A DNA stretch of 5,127 nt from CAIOHW01 sp046317855 (lineage in GTDB: Bacteria > Bdellovibrionota > UBA1018): positions 1 to 5,127 of the forward strand of contig JBKCVM010000151.1 in NCBI GenBank assembly GCA_046317855.1. The letters are read 5' to 3'. The notes beneath the pieces are model-generated. The model searched no databases. It was not told where the DNA came from and saw only the letters and a program-made list of their open reading frames with translations. Below are positions 1 to 5,127 of this stretch, in pieces. The position numbers were made by a program, and so were the translations under genes. Within the stretch, counting starts at the first letter, position 1; every line of letters begins with the position of its first letter.

Positions 1-1091
1 ATCTGGTCAGCGTGCATCTGCACGAGCCTGGGAACCTTGACCTTCTTGTCGTTGACGGCATTGAAGATCACGTCGCCCTGTTTGACGGTGCCCGGGTAGA
101 TGCGCAGGTAGGTCAGCTGCCCGTAGCGGCCTTCGTCGAGCTTGAACGCAAGAGCGACGAGAGGAGCACTGGGGTCGGACTTGAGCACGACCTTTTCTTC
201 GTTGTTGTTCTGGTCGAGGGCGATGTTTTCGCGCTCGGTCGGATTGGGCAGGTAGTAGGTCACCGCATCGAGCAGCAGCTGCACGCCCTTGTTCTTGTAG
301 GCCGAACCCATCATCACCGGAGTGAAGTTGAGGGTCAGGGTCGCCTTGCGGATTGCAGCACGGAGCTTTTCGACCGAAGGATCCTGGCCTTCGAGGTACA
401 TCATGCCCACTTCTTCGTCGAACTCGCCCACTGCGGCGATCAGCTCTTCGCGAGCCTTCTTGCAGTTGTCGAGGATGTCGGCCGGAATGGCTTCTTCGCG
501 GACGGTCTCGCCGTTGTCGCCGTCAAAGTAGAACGCTTTCATGGTGACCAGATCGACCACGCCCTTGAATTGGTCTTCGGCACCGATCGGGTAAGTGATC
601 ATGTGCGCGTTGTGCGAAAGTTTTTCACGAAGCATCTGCATGCCGCGGAAAGGGTTAGCGCCTGCGCGGTCCATCTTATTGATGAAGCAGATACGCGGAA
701 CCTTGTAGCGCTTCATCTGGCGGTCGACGGTGATCGACTGCGACTGCACGCCTGCAACCGAGCAGAGCACGAGCACTGCGCCGTCAAGAACGCGCAGCGA
801 GCGCTCGACTTCGATCGTGAAGTCGACGTGTCCGGGAGTGTCGATCAAGTTGATGTTGTAGTCCTTCCACATGCAGAAGGTGGCGGCGGACTGGATGGTG
901 ATGCCCTTTTCACGCTCGAGATCCATGAAGTCCATGGTGGCGCCAACCTGGTCCTTGCCCTTGACTTCGTGAATGGCGTGGATTCGTTTGGTGTAGAAAA
1001 GGATACGTTCAGAAAGGGTGGTCTTGCCCGAGTCGATGTGGGCTGAAATACCGATGTTTCTGACTTTTTCGAGTGTGACGGGCGCTGCCAT
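1..1091 (-). CDS. fusA: Translation elongation factor G, spdEFG1/mtEFG1-like (3' end beyond window)
   Basis: GTPase that moves tRNAs and mRNA through the ribosome after peptide-bond formation; cytoplasmic. The window holds the first 363 codons, about half of a usual EF-G of roughly 700 residues. Visible GTPase motifs are G1 AHIDSGKT (17-24), G2 GITI (63-66), G3 DTPGH (84-88), G4 NKMD (138-141) and G5 GSA (262-264). The EF-G-specific G' insertion falls at about 160-255 and domain II begins near 305. The start is firm: an in-frame TAA lies 18 bases upstream with no other start between, and AAGGAG sits 5 bases before the ATG. Ser21 in the P-loop (Ala in E. coli EF-G), HEVKGKD (41-47) and GITIQSAAT resemble the spirochaete/planctomycete/deltaproteobacterial and mitochondrial EFG1 group; that subgroup assignment is from memory of the family. 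Codon use is strongly biased to C-ending codons (Phe nearly all TTC, Ile mostly ATC), as expected for high expression. Its upstream neighbour is orn, divergent, so it does not follow rpsG as in a classical str operon. Confidence 0.96.
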   Translation of the reverse strand, partial: MAAPVTLEKVRNIGISAHIDSGKTTLSERILFYTKRIHAIHEVKGKDQVGATMDFMDLEREKGITIQSAATFCMWKDYNINLIDTPGHVDFTIEVERSLRVLDGAVLVLCSVAGVQSQSITVDRQMKRYKVPRICFINKMDRAGANPFRGMQMLREKLSHNAHMITYPIGAEDQFKGVVDLVTMKAFYFDGDNGETVREEAIPADILDNCKKAREELIAAVGEFDEEVGMMYLEGQDPSVEKLRAAIRKATLTLNFTPVMMGSAYKNKGVQLLLDAVTYYLPNPTERENIALDQNNNEEKVVLKSDPSAPLVALAFKLDEGRYGQLTYLRIYPGTVKQGDVIFNAVNDKKVKVPRLVQMHADQ

Positions 1092-1226
1092 GAGGGCTCC
1101 TTGGTGCCTTTAAAAAATTGAATGGATGGGGGGTATTAATCGCAGGCCCTGGCTCGAAGCAAGCGAAATCTAGACACTTTTTGGTCTGGTATTGAGCAGC
1201 AAAATGCGAGTAGGTTTTGAAACACT
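1092..1226. other. Divergent intergenic region between EF-G gene and orn
   Basis: This 135-bp gap must carry at least the start signals for both divergent genes unless transcription enters from further away. I see no convincing sigma-70 pair. On the minus strand TTGCTT and TAATAC are 18 bases apart, each matching only three of six consensus bases. On the plus strand TAGACA (1171-1176) is a good -35 match but has no acceptable -10 about 17 bases downstream. No strong hairpin, terminator or operator-like palindrome was found. A promoter here is inferred from gene orientation only. Confidence 0.5.
1097..1102 (-). promoter_or_regulatory. Shine-Dalgarno site of the EF-G gene
   Basis: The minus strand reads AAGGAG, five bases before the EF-G ATG. 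It is a strong match to the anti-Shine-Dalgarno sequence and confirms the chosen start. It is the strongest ribosome-binding site in the window, in keeping with a highly translated protein. Confidence 0.85.
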
Positions 1227-1790
1227 ATGAATAAGCGCCTCCTCTGGATCGACCTCGAAATGACGGGGCTTGATGAGACCCAAGACTCTATCCTTGAAGT
1301 AGCGGCTATCGTTACGGATGTTGCCCTCAAGCCACTTGAGGAGCTTCACAGAGTGGTGTTCCAGCCGCCTGCAGTGCTCGAATCCATGAACGACTGGTGC
1401 AAAAAGACCCATGGCGAGAGTGGACTGACTGCAGCCGTCCCAAATGGCACCCAGCTCCCCCAAGTCGAAAAAGAACTCCTTGAGCTGATTTCGCGGCACT
1501 TTTCAGAAAAGGAACGTCCCGTGCTTTGCGGAAACTCCATCGGCAACGACCGGCGCTTCATCGATCGGCATATGCAGGCGCTTTCTAGGCGCCTGCACTA
1601 CCGAATGATCGATGTGAGTTCGTTTAAAGAAGTATTTAGAGATCGTTATGCTGTCGAGTTCAAGAAAAAGAACACTCACCGTGCCGTCGATGACATCCTC
1701 GAGTCGATCCGCGAGCTGGAGCATTATCTGTCGTTCGTCAGCATCCCCCCAGCCCCCGGACAAGACCACGCACAAACTCTAAGAAAGTGA
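1227..1790 (+). CDS. orn: Oligoribonuclease (DEDDh 3'-5' exoribonuclease)
   Basis: Degrades very short RNAs, chiefly dinucleotides, to mononucleotides; in families studied it also hydrolyses pGpG, the product of cyclic-di-GMP breakdown. Cytoplasmic, dimeric, metal-dependent. The 187-residue product is close to the E. coli protein (about 181). All DEDDh residues are present: D9 and E11 in WIDLEMTGLD, D108 in GNSIGNDRRF, and H151 and D156 in HRAVDDI. L15, H62 and Y125 align with the E. coli residues that wedge and contact the dinucleotide (L18, H66, Y129), so substrate choice should be conserved. The start is forced: an in-frame TGA at 1218-1220 lies two codons upstream and MNKRLLWIDL is a normal Orn opening. 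The Shine-Dalgarno sequence is weak; only TAGG at 1211-1214 is near. The tail after residue 170 (SIPPAPGQ...) is a short Pro-rich extension. First gene of a probable three-gene operon. Confidence 0.97.
   Translation: MNKRLLWIDLEMTGLDETQDSILEVAAIVTDVALKPLEELHRVVFQPPAVLESMNDWCKKTHGESGLTAAVPNGTQLPQVEKELLELISRHFSEKERPVLCGNSIGNDRRFIDRHMQALSRRLHYRMIDVSSFKEVFRDRYAVEFKKKNTHRAVDDILESIRELEHYLSFVSIPPAPGQDHAQTLRK
1573..1597. repeat. Perfect 9-bp inverted repeat inside orn
   Basis: TGCAGGCGC (1573-1581) is followed after a 7-base spacer by its exact reverse complement GCGCCTGCA (1589-1597). The stem is seven GC pairs out of nine, so the orn mRNA could form a stable hairpin here. It encodes about M116-H124 of Orn. 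No T-run follows, so it is not an intrinsic terminator. Function unknown; it may be a coincidence of the codons used for QALSRRLH. Confidence 0.7.
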
Positions 1791-1792
1791 GG
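1789..1792 (+). promoter_or_regulatory. Shine-Dalgarno site of the dCMP deaminase gene, overlapping orn stop
   Basis: GAGG lies eight bases before the GTG at 1801 and overlaps the TGA stop codon of orn. This supports the GTG as start and means ribosomes finishing orn cover the site that loads the next gene, which favours coupled translation. Confidence 0.6.
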
Positions 1793-1800
1793 CAAGCTCT

Positions 1801-2274
1801 GTGAGCCCTCGAGCCCCGCGCCCTAGCTTTGAGACCATCTACCTGAGGCTTGCCGAGATCCTTGCAGCCCGTTCCACTTGCGCCAGGCTCCAAGTGGGGA
1901 CCGTCATCACTACAACTGACTTCAGGAAAGTGCTGGCGGTGGGCTACAACGGCAATGCCACGGGGCTACATAACGGCTGTGACCGTGAGGAGCCCGGCAA
2001 CTGCGGTTGCCTGCATTCTGAAGAAAACGCAGTCATCAACTGCGATGCCCCCCGGGCCACCGAAAAAGTCGTCTTCGTCACCCACCTTCCATGCGTTCAA
2101 TGCGCCAAGCGCCTCATCAACCTCGGAAACGTCAAGCGAGTGATTTACCTCAACGAATACCGCATCAAAGATTCGATTTCGGTTTTACAGTCTGTCGGAA
2201 TCGAAGTGCTTCATGCCGACTCAGCGTCTAGCCCTTCAGGGGTAACCCTCTCAATTCACCAGGAGAACTCGTGA
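1801..2274 (+). CDS. Deoxycytidylate (dCMP) deaminase, zinc-dependent
   Basis: Deaminates dCMP to dUMP, the precursor that thymidylate synthase turns into dTMP; cytoplasmic. The 157-residue product has the cytidine/deoxycytidylate deaminase fold signatures: RSTCARLQVG (24-33) and GYNGNATGLHNGC (48-60), both typical of dCMP deaminases, then the zinc site with H72 and catalytic E74 in HSEENA and C98 and C101 in PCVQC. Family members are often regulated by dCTP (activator) and dTTP (inhibitor), which the sequence alone cannot confirm. The usual HAE is HSE here, with zinc ligand and catalytic glutamate intact. The last about 17 residues (SASSPSGV...) are a low-complexity tail. The GTG start follows orn by 10 bases with GAGG eight bases ahead, and the stop overlaps the aminopeptidase start. 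It resembles B. subtilis ComEB in family, but no competence genes are nearby, so I give no symbol. A tRNA or free-nucleoside deaminase is less likely given the dCMP-type substrate loop. Confidence 0.9.
   Translation: MSPRAPRPSFETIYLRLAEILAARSTCARLQVGTVITTTDFRKVLAVGYNGNATGLHNGCDREEPGNCGCLHSEENAVINCDAPRATEKVVFVTHLPCVQCAKRLINLGNVKRVIYLNEYRIKDSISVLQSVGIEVLHADSASSPSGVTLSIHQENS
2261..2265 (+). promoter_or_regulatory. Shine-Dalgarno site of the aminopeptidase gene
   Basis: AGGAG lies five bases before the GTG at 2271, inside the last codons of the deaminase gene. Together with the GTGA overlap of start and stop it fixes the start and suggests translational coupling. Confidence 0.8.
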
Positions 2275-2345
2275 AAACCGTCGCAAAAAAATGCGTGTTT
2301 TCTGTCTGGCTTGCTCTGTTTTTTGGAGCCTTTTGGAGTGGGTGC
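2271..2345 (+). other. Signal peptide and lipobox of the M1 aminopeptidase
   Basis: Residues 1-24 form a signal peptide: MKTVAKK basic region, a 15-residue hydrophobic core rich in Phe, Trp, Leu and Val, then SGC with Cys25 (codon 2343-2345) as the candidate lipidated residue. Ser at -2, Gly at -1 and Ser at +2 fit a lipoprotein; Ser at +2 would favour the outer membrane under the E. coli Lol rule, which may not hold here. Trp at -3, where Leu is usual, lowers certainty about signal peptidase II cleavage. Confidence 0.75.
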
Positions 2346-5105
2346 TCCAGCACTCCCCGCTCCGCAAACTCGGTGTCTAGTGACTCATCGGGTAACTCAT
2401 CGGGCAACTCATCGGGCTCCAGCAGGGCCCAACGCCTCGCACTCAAAAGTGACGAAGCTCGAAGCCGCTCGCGCCAGGTCTCGCAGGTGAGGTACACTCT
2501 TTTTTTTGGCCTAGACGGGACAAGTCCTGAATTCGAAGGCCGAGTGGTGGCGTCATTTTACTGGAAGGGTAAAAACGGCGCCCAGCACCCCCTTTTCTTA
2601 GACTTTCAACAGGGAGCGATCCAATCCCTGGTCATCAACGGTTCCACTCTCGATGAGTCACAGAGGGCTCGGCTCTATGATGGCTGGAGAATCCAACTTC
2701 CTGAGTCCCGGTTGATTCAAGGCACCAACCGCATTGAGATTGCTTTCACTCACGCCTACGGACGCAACGGCACCGGGCTGCACCGGTTCGTAGATCCCCA
2801 GGACAAGAAAGTTTACCTCTACTCTCAGGCAGAGCCCTATGATGCCAATCGGATTTTTCCGTGCTTTGACCAGCCAGATCTCAAGGCGATCTATGAGCTC
2901 ACGGTAGAGGCCCCAGAAGACTGGGCAGTCATTGCCAACGCCGCTGAGCGCGATGTCGTCACTTTTGATCACAAAGCCAGCTGGCAATTTCCACCCACAG
3001 CGGCCTTCAGCACTTACCTCTTTGCCCTCCATGCCGGACCCTACGAAGTGTGGAAATCCGATGCCGATGGTATTCCGCTGAGACTCTTTGCCCGTAAATC
3101 GATCAAGCGACAGGTGGATGCTCGGGGGTGGCTTGAGGTCACTCGGGCGGGATTAGCCTTTTTTGGGGATCGTTTTGGAGTGGCGTACCCGTTTGGAAAG
3201 TACGACCAAGTCATCGTCCCTGAGTTCCCATCAGGAGCGATGGAGAACGTTGGGGCAGTTACATTTTCGGAAGACTTTGCGTTTAGGTCCAGGCCAACTC
3301 TTGAGGATCTCCAAGAACGTGCAGATGTGATCCTGCATGAAGCAGCCCACATGTGGTTTGGAAATCTAGTGACTCTGCGTTGGTGGGATGGCCTGTGGCT
3401 CAACGAAAGTTTTGCTACTTATGCCGCTGCCTGGGCCCTTGAACACTTGGCTTCTGAAGACCCCATCATCCGCCGTGAACCTTGGGCAGCGGCCGTCAGA
3501 CAAAGCTCTGGTCGGGCCATTTTTGAGCAAAAACTTTGGGCATATTTAGAAGACGGGTCTCGCAACACTCACCCTATCGAAATGGAAGTGCCCGACACAG
3601 ATGCATCAGAAACTGTTTTTGACGGAATCACCTACTCAAAAGGTGCTAGCACGATCAAGCAACTCGTCGCCTGGGTGGGTGAAGAAGATTTCATCGAGGG
3701 ATTGAGACGCTACTTTTCGACTTTCTCCTATCGCACGGCTACGACTTCACATTTTCTGAGGGCAATTGAAGAAGCCTCAGAGCTCCCCTTGGGCGATTGG
3801 CGCAAGCAATGGCTTCAAAATCCAGGAATGAACCGCATCGAGGCTCGCTGGAGCTGCAATCCAGAGACTAAAAAGCTCGAGCAGCTCACGCTCCTTCAGT
3901 CCAATGGACCACAATCCACTCACCTTCGTAAACACCGCGCCAAAGTGGCTCTTCTCTATGGCGACGGCCGCGTCCTCTCGATTGCCACCCCGGGCCGACC
4001 AAGAAAAAATGAACCGAAAGCTCGAGAAACTTGGGAATGGGTCAAATTTTCGGACCCAACCACCGAGGTTAAAAGCCTCCTTGGACTTCCGTGTCCCGAC
4101 TTTGTTTATCCCAACCTCGACGATCATGATTACGCCCTCGTGGAGCTGGACCCGCGCTCGCTTCAGTATCTGGACAAACACTTGGCTCAAGTGAGCTCAC
4201 CGCTTCTCAGAAGCCAGCTCTGGGCCAGTCTCTGGCACTCCGTGCTCTGGGGCGGGACCTCGCCCGGTCAATTTGCAAATTGGTTTTGGAAACACGGGAT
4301 CACTGAAAAAGACCCCATACTCTTGACCCAGCTGCTTCACAGAATGGCTTCTCGTTCACCCACCCAGGGCTCAGTACTCCGTTGGCTTCCGGACGAAGGT
4401 GCTCGCCAATCCTTGCTGGCAAAACTTGAAAAGGTTTCTCGCAGAGAACTCATGATTGCTGGGCGCAATCCAGACCTGAGGCTAGCCTGGTGGCAGATGG
4501 CACTGCTTTCTACTCGCGATTCTGCTTGGCTAGAGGGCCTGCTTTCGGGGCGAGAAAAAATCCCAGGGTTTGCACTCGAACAAGATCGCCGATGGGAAGT
4601 TCTCAGGGCCTGGGCAGCAATTTCAGATCAAGCTCCGGATATCGCTGCACGAATTCAGACGGAGCTCAAACAAGACCCTTCTGATGAAGGAAAAAAACAG
4701 GCTCTCTCTGTTGAGTCCACTTTAGCTCGAAGTGATTCTAAGGCGGCCACGCTAGAACGTGCGGTTTCAGGGCGTCTCAACTTGGCTGAACTCAAGGCGC
4801 TAGCCTCAGGCTGGCAATCTACTGGACATGAGCCGCTCATTGCTCCTTTTGGCGAACGCGCGCTCCAGGCACTTTTGGATGCGTCTGCAAACAGGTCTCA
4901 AGAAGAAGCATCGATCGTTGCTAAGGCATTTGTTCCGCTGATGTGCGATTCACCATCAAGAGCCCGGCTTTCAGGCTTTGTCGGAAAAAATGCCCCCCGG
5001 CTTCCCCCCGGCGTAGTTCAGAGCCTCAATCAAGCACTCGACGAGGAAGAAAGGTGTCTGCGCCTGAGAGCTCAATCGGCCAGCTCGAGTACTACAGGAC
5101 AGTGA
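2271..5105 (+). CDS. pepN: M1-family zinc aminopeptidase, probable exported lipoprotein
   Basis: Removes N-terminal residues from peptides using one zinc ion. The 944-residue product starts with a signal peptide (Lys-rich n-region 1-7, hydrophobic 8-22) and a lipobox-like WSGC with Cys25, then a Ser/Gly linker (26-51). The M1 N-terminal beta domain spans about 70-265, with substrate-end residues Q186 and E188 in QAEPYD. The catalytic domain (about 266-515) has the exopeptidase motif GAMEN (322-326), HEAAH (356-360) and E379 eighteen residues later as third zinc ligand, and Y455 in TYSKG as transition-state tyrosine. A beta domain (about 520-610) and a helical C-terminal domain (about 625-925) complete the four-domain plan. 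GAMENVGAVTF and HMWFGNLVTLRWW resemble the Streptomyces lividans-type PepN branch, whose members are usually about 850 residues and, as far as I recall, lack export signals. All catalytic residues are intact. The GTG start overlaps the deaminase stop by four bases (GTGA) and has AGGAG at five bases. Trp at lipobox -3 is unusual; if lipidation fails, the protein may be secreted or stay membrane-anchored. Confidence 0.94.
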   Translation: MKTVAKKCVFSVWLALFFGAFWSGCSSTPRSANSVSSDSSGNSSGNSSGSSRAQRLALKSDEARSRSRQVSQVRYTLFFGLDGTSPEFEGRVVASFYWKGKNGAQHPLFLDFQQGAIQSLVINGSTLDESQRARLYDGWRIQLPESRLIQGTNRIEIAFTHAYGRNGTGLHRFVDPQDKKVYLYSQAEPYDANRIFPCFDQPDLKAIYELTVEAPEDWAVIANAAERDVVTFDHKASWQFPPTAAFSTYLFALHAGPYEVWKSDADGIPLRLFARKSIKRQVDARGWLEVTRAGLAFFGDRFGVAYPFGKYDQVIVPEFPSGAMENVGAVTFSEDFAFRSRPTLEDLQERADVILHEAAHMWFGNLVTLRWWDGLWLNESFATYAAAWALEHLASEDPIIRREPWAAAVRQSSGRAIFEQKLWAYLEDGSRNTHPIEMEVPDTDASETVFDGITYSKGASTIKQLVAWVGEEDFIEGLRRYFSTFSYRTATTSHFLRAIEEASELPLGDWRKQWLQNPGMNRIEARWSCNPETKKLEQLTLLQSNGPQSTHLRKHRAKVALLYGDGRVLSIATPGRPRKNEPKARETWEWVKFSDPTTEVKSLLGLPCPDFVYPNLDDHDYALVELDPRSLQYLDKHLAQVSSPLLRSQLWASLWHSVLWGGTSPGQFANWFWKHGITEKDPILLTQLLHRMASRSPTQGSVLRWLPDEGARQSLLAKLEKVSRRELMIAGRNPDLRLAWWQMALLSTRDSAWLEGLLSGREKIPGFALEQDRRWEVLRAWAAISDQAPDIAARIQTELKQDPSDEGKKQALSVESTLARSDSKAATLERAVSGRLNLAELKALASGWQSTGHEPLIAPFGERALQALLDASANRSQEEASIVAKAFVPLMCDSPSRARLSGFVGKNAPRLPPGVVQSLNQALDEEERCLRLRAQSASSSTTGQ
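2383..2416 (+). repeat. 12-bp tandem repeat encoding SSGN linker units
   Basis: ACTCATCGGG occurs three times, at 2383, 2395 and 2407, with an exact 12-bp period and two variable bases between copies. It encodes the repeated Ser-Ser-Gly-Asn part of the linker between the lipidated cysteine and the aminopeptidase body. Because the unit is a multiple of three, gain or loss of copies would lengthen or shorten the linker without breaking the frame. Confidence 0.9.
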
Positions 5106-5127
5106 TCTGAGCCCTGCACTTCAGGTT

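Noticed and set aside
12..1046. Long plus-strand open frame of 344 codons opposite the EF-G gene
   Set aside because: It lies in exact codon register on the opposite strand, where stops can arise only from TTA, CTA or TCA codons in EF-G. EF-G avoids these; the frame ends precisely at the TCA of Ser16. The His/Val/Asp-rich translation has no recognisable domain.
1171..1210. Possible sigma-70 promoter for orn starting with TAGACA
   Set aside because: The -35-like hexamer has no -10 match at 15-19 bases; CAAAAT at 1200 is 23 bases away. Not strong enough to annotate.
1136..1561. Several minus-strand open frames across the intergenic region and orn
   Set aside because: They overlap the clear orn gene, lack plausible ribosome sites or domains, and have shadow-like composition.
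1850..2143. Plus-strand open frame of 97 codons inside the deaminase gene
   Set aside because: It is an out-of-frame reading of a gene with intact zinc motifs; the translation is Ser/Pro-rich without family features.
2658..4190. Minus-strand open frames of 120-137 codons within the aminopeptidase gene
   Set aside because: They are antisense to conserved M1 catalytic and beta-domain sequence and show no domain or ribosome site.
4479..4488. Perfect 10-bp palindrome AGGCTAGCCT in the aminopeptidase gene
   Set aside because: A single palindrome of this length is expected by chance in a window of this size, and it lies within ordinary coding sequence.
5106..5127. Possible terminator or next gene after the aminopeptidase stop
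   Set aside because: Only 22 bases remain, with no hairpin, T-run or start codon with a ribosome site.

Overview
The window looks like an ordinary chromosomal segment from a Gram-negative bacterium, most likely of the deltaproteobacterial/Bdellovibrionota sort. Two observations point that way. The EF-G carries the AHIDSGKT P-loop, HEVKGKD and GITIQSAAT signatures that I associate with the EF-G lineage shared by spirochaetes, planctomycetes, deltaproteobacteria and mitochondria (spdEFG1/mtEFG1). The last gene encodes a probable lipoprotein. Both the base composition (moderately GC-rich) and the gene set (oligoribonuclease, dCMP deaminase, M1 aminopeptidase) fit, but the taxonomic call is inference.

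Layout: positions 1-1091 hold the 5' half of an EF-G gene on the minus strand, cut by the window edge. A 135-bp divergent intergenic region (1092-1226) follows. Three plus-strand genes then run head to tail: oligoribonuclease (orn, 1227-1790), a zinc-dependent dCMP deaminase (1801-2274, GTG start, 10-bp gap) and a large M1-family zinc aminopeptidase (2271-5105, GTG start, 4-bp GTGA overlap). The tight packing suggests one transcript. The last 22 bases hold nothing recognisable.

Functionally, EF-G drives ribosomal translocation. Orn clears di- and oligoribonucleotides, including pGpG from cyclic-di-GMP turnover. The deaminase makes dUMP for thymidylate synthesis. The aminopeptidase carries a signal peptide, a probable lipidation cysteine and a repetitive Ser/Gly linker, so it probably works on peptides outside the cytoplasm. 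Orn and the deaminase share a nucleotide-metabolism theme; the aminopeptidase is coupled to them by overlap, not by obvious pathway logic.

I see no mobile element, CRISPR array, RNA gene or undescribed system. The points worth a second look are the exported form of a usually cytoplasmic-type aminopeptidase, the SSGN-coding 12-bp tandem repeat with nearby homopolymer runs, a perfect 9-bp inverted repeat inside orn, and an EF-G gene that does not follow rpsG.
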